Source: an uncultured Lachnospiraceae bacterium (GTDB lineage Bacteria; Bacillota; Clostridia; Lachnospirales; Lachnospiraceae). From it: a stretch of DNA of 64,000 nucleotides. The notes beneath the pieces are model-generated. The model saw nothing but the letters and a program-made list of their open reading frames with translations, did no database searches and was not told the origin of the DNA. The stretch is from positions 1 to 64,000 of the forward strand of contig CAKRHW010000001.1 of NCBI GenBank assembly GCA_934339365.1, given 5' to 3'. Within the stretch, counting starts at the first letter, position 1; every line of letters starts with the position of its first letter. Both the position numbers and the translations under genes were made by a program. This document shows positions 63,844 through 64,000 of the stretch, one piece after another.

Positions 63844-63872
63844 ATGTTAACACTCTTTCTAATCCTTGTCAA
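63844..63872 (-). promoter_or_regulatory. Predicted promoter of marR-ABC-ABC
   Basis: Perfect TTGACA (63867-63872), 17-base spacer, TAACAT (63844-63849) on the minus strand, immediately after the previous gene's stop codon. Confidence 0.7.
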
Positions 63873-63878
63873 GTCTGA

Positions 63879-64000
63879 TTATGATAATTCCTGTATATGA
63901 CGTTCTTCTATTTCTTTTCGAATATAGGAATCCACATTCTTTAATTCAATCTGAAGTACAAAAGCCAGTTCTTCATAAAGCTGCTCTTCTGCTCTTTTAA
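63879..64000 (-). CDS. C-terminal end of a gene cut by the window edge
   Basis: An open frame enters from the right edge and ends at TAA (63879-63881). The visible 39 residues are charged and helical (RAEEQLYEELAFVLQIEL, then YIRKEIEERHIQELS). I cannot name the protein. Its stop lies seven bases before the marR -35 box. Confidence 0.55.
   Translation of the reverse strand, partial: KRAEEQLYEELAFVLQIELKNVDSYIRKEIEERHIQELS

Noticed and set aside
1..64000. CRISPR arrays, insertion sequences, prophage or integrated elements
   Set aside because: No direct-repeat/spacer pattern, transposase, integrase or recombinase gene was seen; the single tRNA gene shows no flanking repeat or integrase.

Overview
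The window looks like a chromosomal stretch of a low-GC, Gram-positive gut anaerobe of the Clostridia, most likely family Lachnospiraceae. Evidence: AT-rich intergenic DNA, strong GGAGG-type ribosome binding sites, Lachnospiraceae-type small proteins (DUF5721- and DUF5685-like, GGGtGRT), MecA, a MarR-linked heterodimeric ABC exporter, and a large secreted pectin/xyloglucan-degrading enzyme with Thr/Glu-rich linkers. No mobile element, CRISPR array or rRNA was seen. The species is not identified; a pectin-using relative of Lachnospira is a guess.

Layout. 1-6.4 kb: start of ilvC, ilvN, a lipoprotein, an aminotransferase, the GGGtGRT/IscU-like pair and asd, all on the minus strand. 6.5-9.1 kb: tRNA-Thr, an ABC importer ATPase and permease with no binding protein, and mecA. 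9.3-16.4 kb: a secreted LRR/Fn3 protein with a probable nonsense codon near its end, a DUF5721-like gene, htpG behind a CIRCE element, argH and an XRE regulator. 16.4-27 kb: mscS, a branching-enzyme-like protein that has lost its catalytic residues, serC-serA and leuB-ilvD-ilvB. 27-34.8 kb: yajC, tgt, aroC, then leuA overlapping an AraC-type HTH gene, a lipoprotein amidase, a small membrane protein, and nfo. 34.9-41 kb: a 1962-residue secreted PL1-GH74 enzyme whose leader contains a terminator-like hairpin. 41-46.5 kb: a zinc-ribbon/DUF5685/J-domain gene set, a small unknown gene with inverted repeats upstream, glyA, and a nuclease lipoprotein. 46.5-64 kb: an ABC exporter; an operon of D-Asp-ligase-like ATP-grasp, Mur-ligase-like protein, Asp/Glu racemase and asparagine synthetase; catalase; an amino-acid:cation symporter; thiD; an rRNA methyltransferase; and marR with two exporter subunits.

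Functionally the window is dominated by amino-acid biosynthesis (Val/Ile/Leu, Ser/Gly, Asp family, Arg, chorismate) interspersed with cell-envelope functions. The most noteworthy items are the four-gene ATP-grasp/Mur-ligase/racemase/asnB operon, which resembles a D-Asp/D-Asn peptidoglycan module with an unexplained extra Mur ligase; the GlgB-like pseudoenzyme; the PL1-GH74 fusion with its putative attenuator; and the DUF5685 protein with two DxxxD motifs. Start codons were moved inward from the longest reading frame wherever a ribosome binding site supported it. All functions are inferred from sequence motifs and family knowledge, without database searches.
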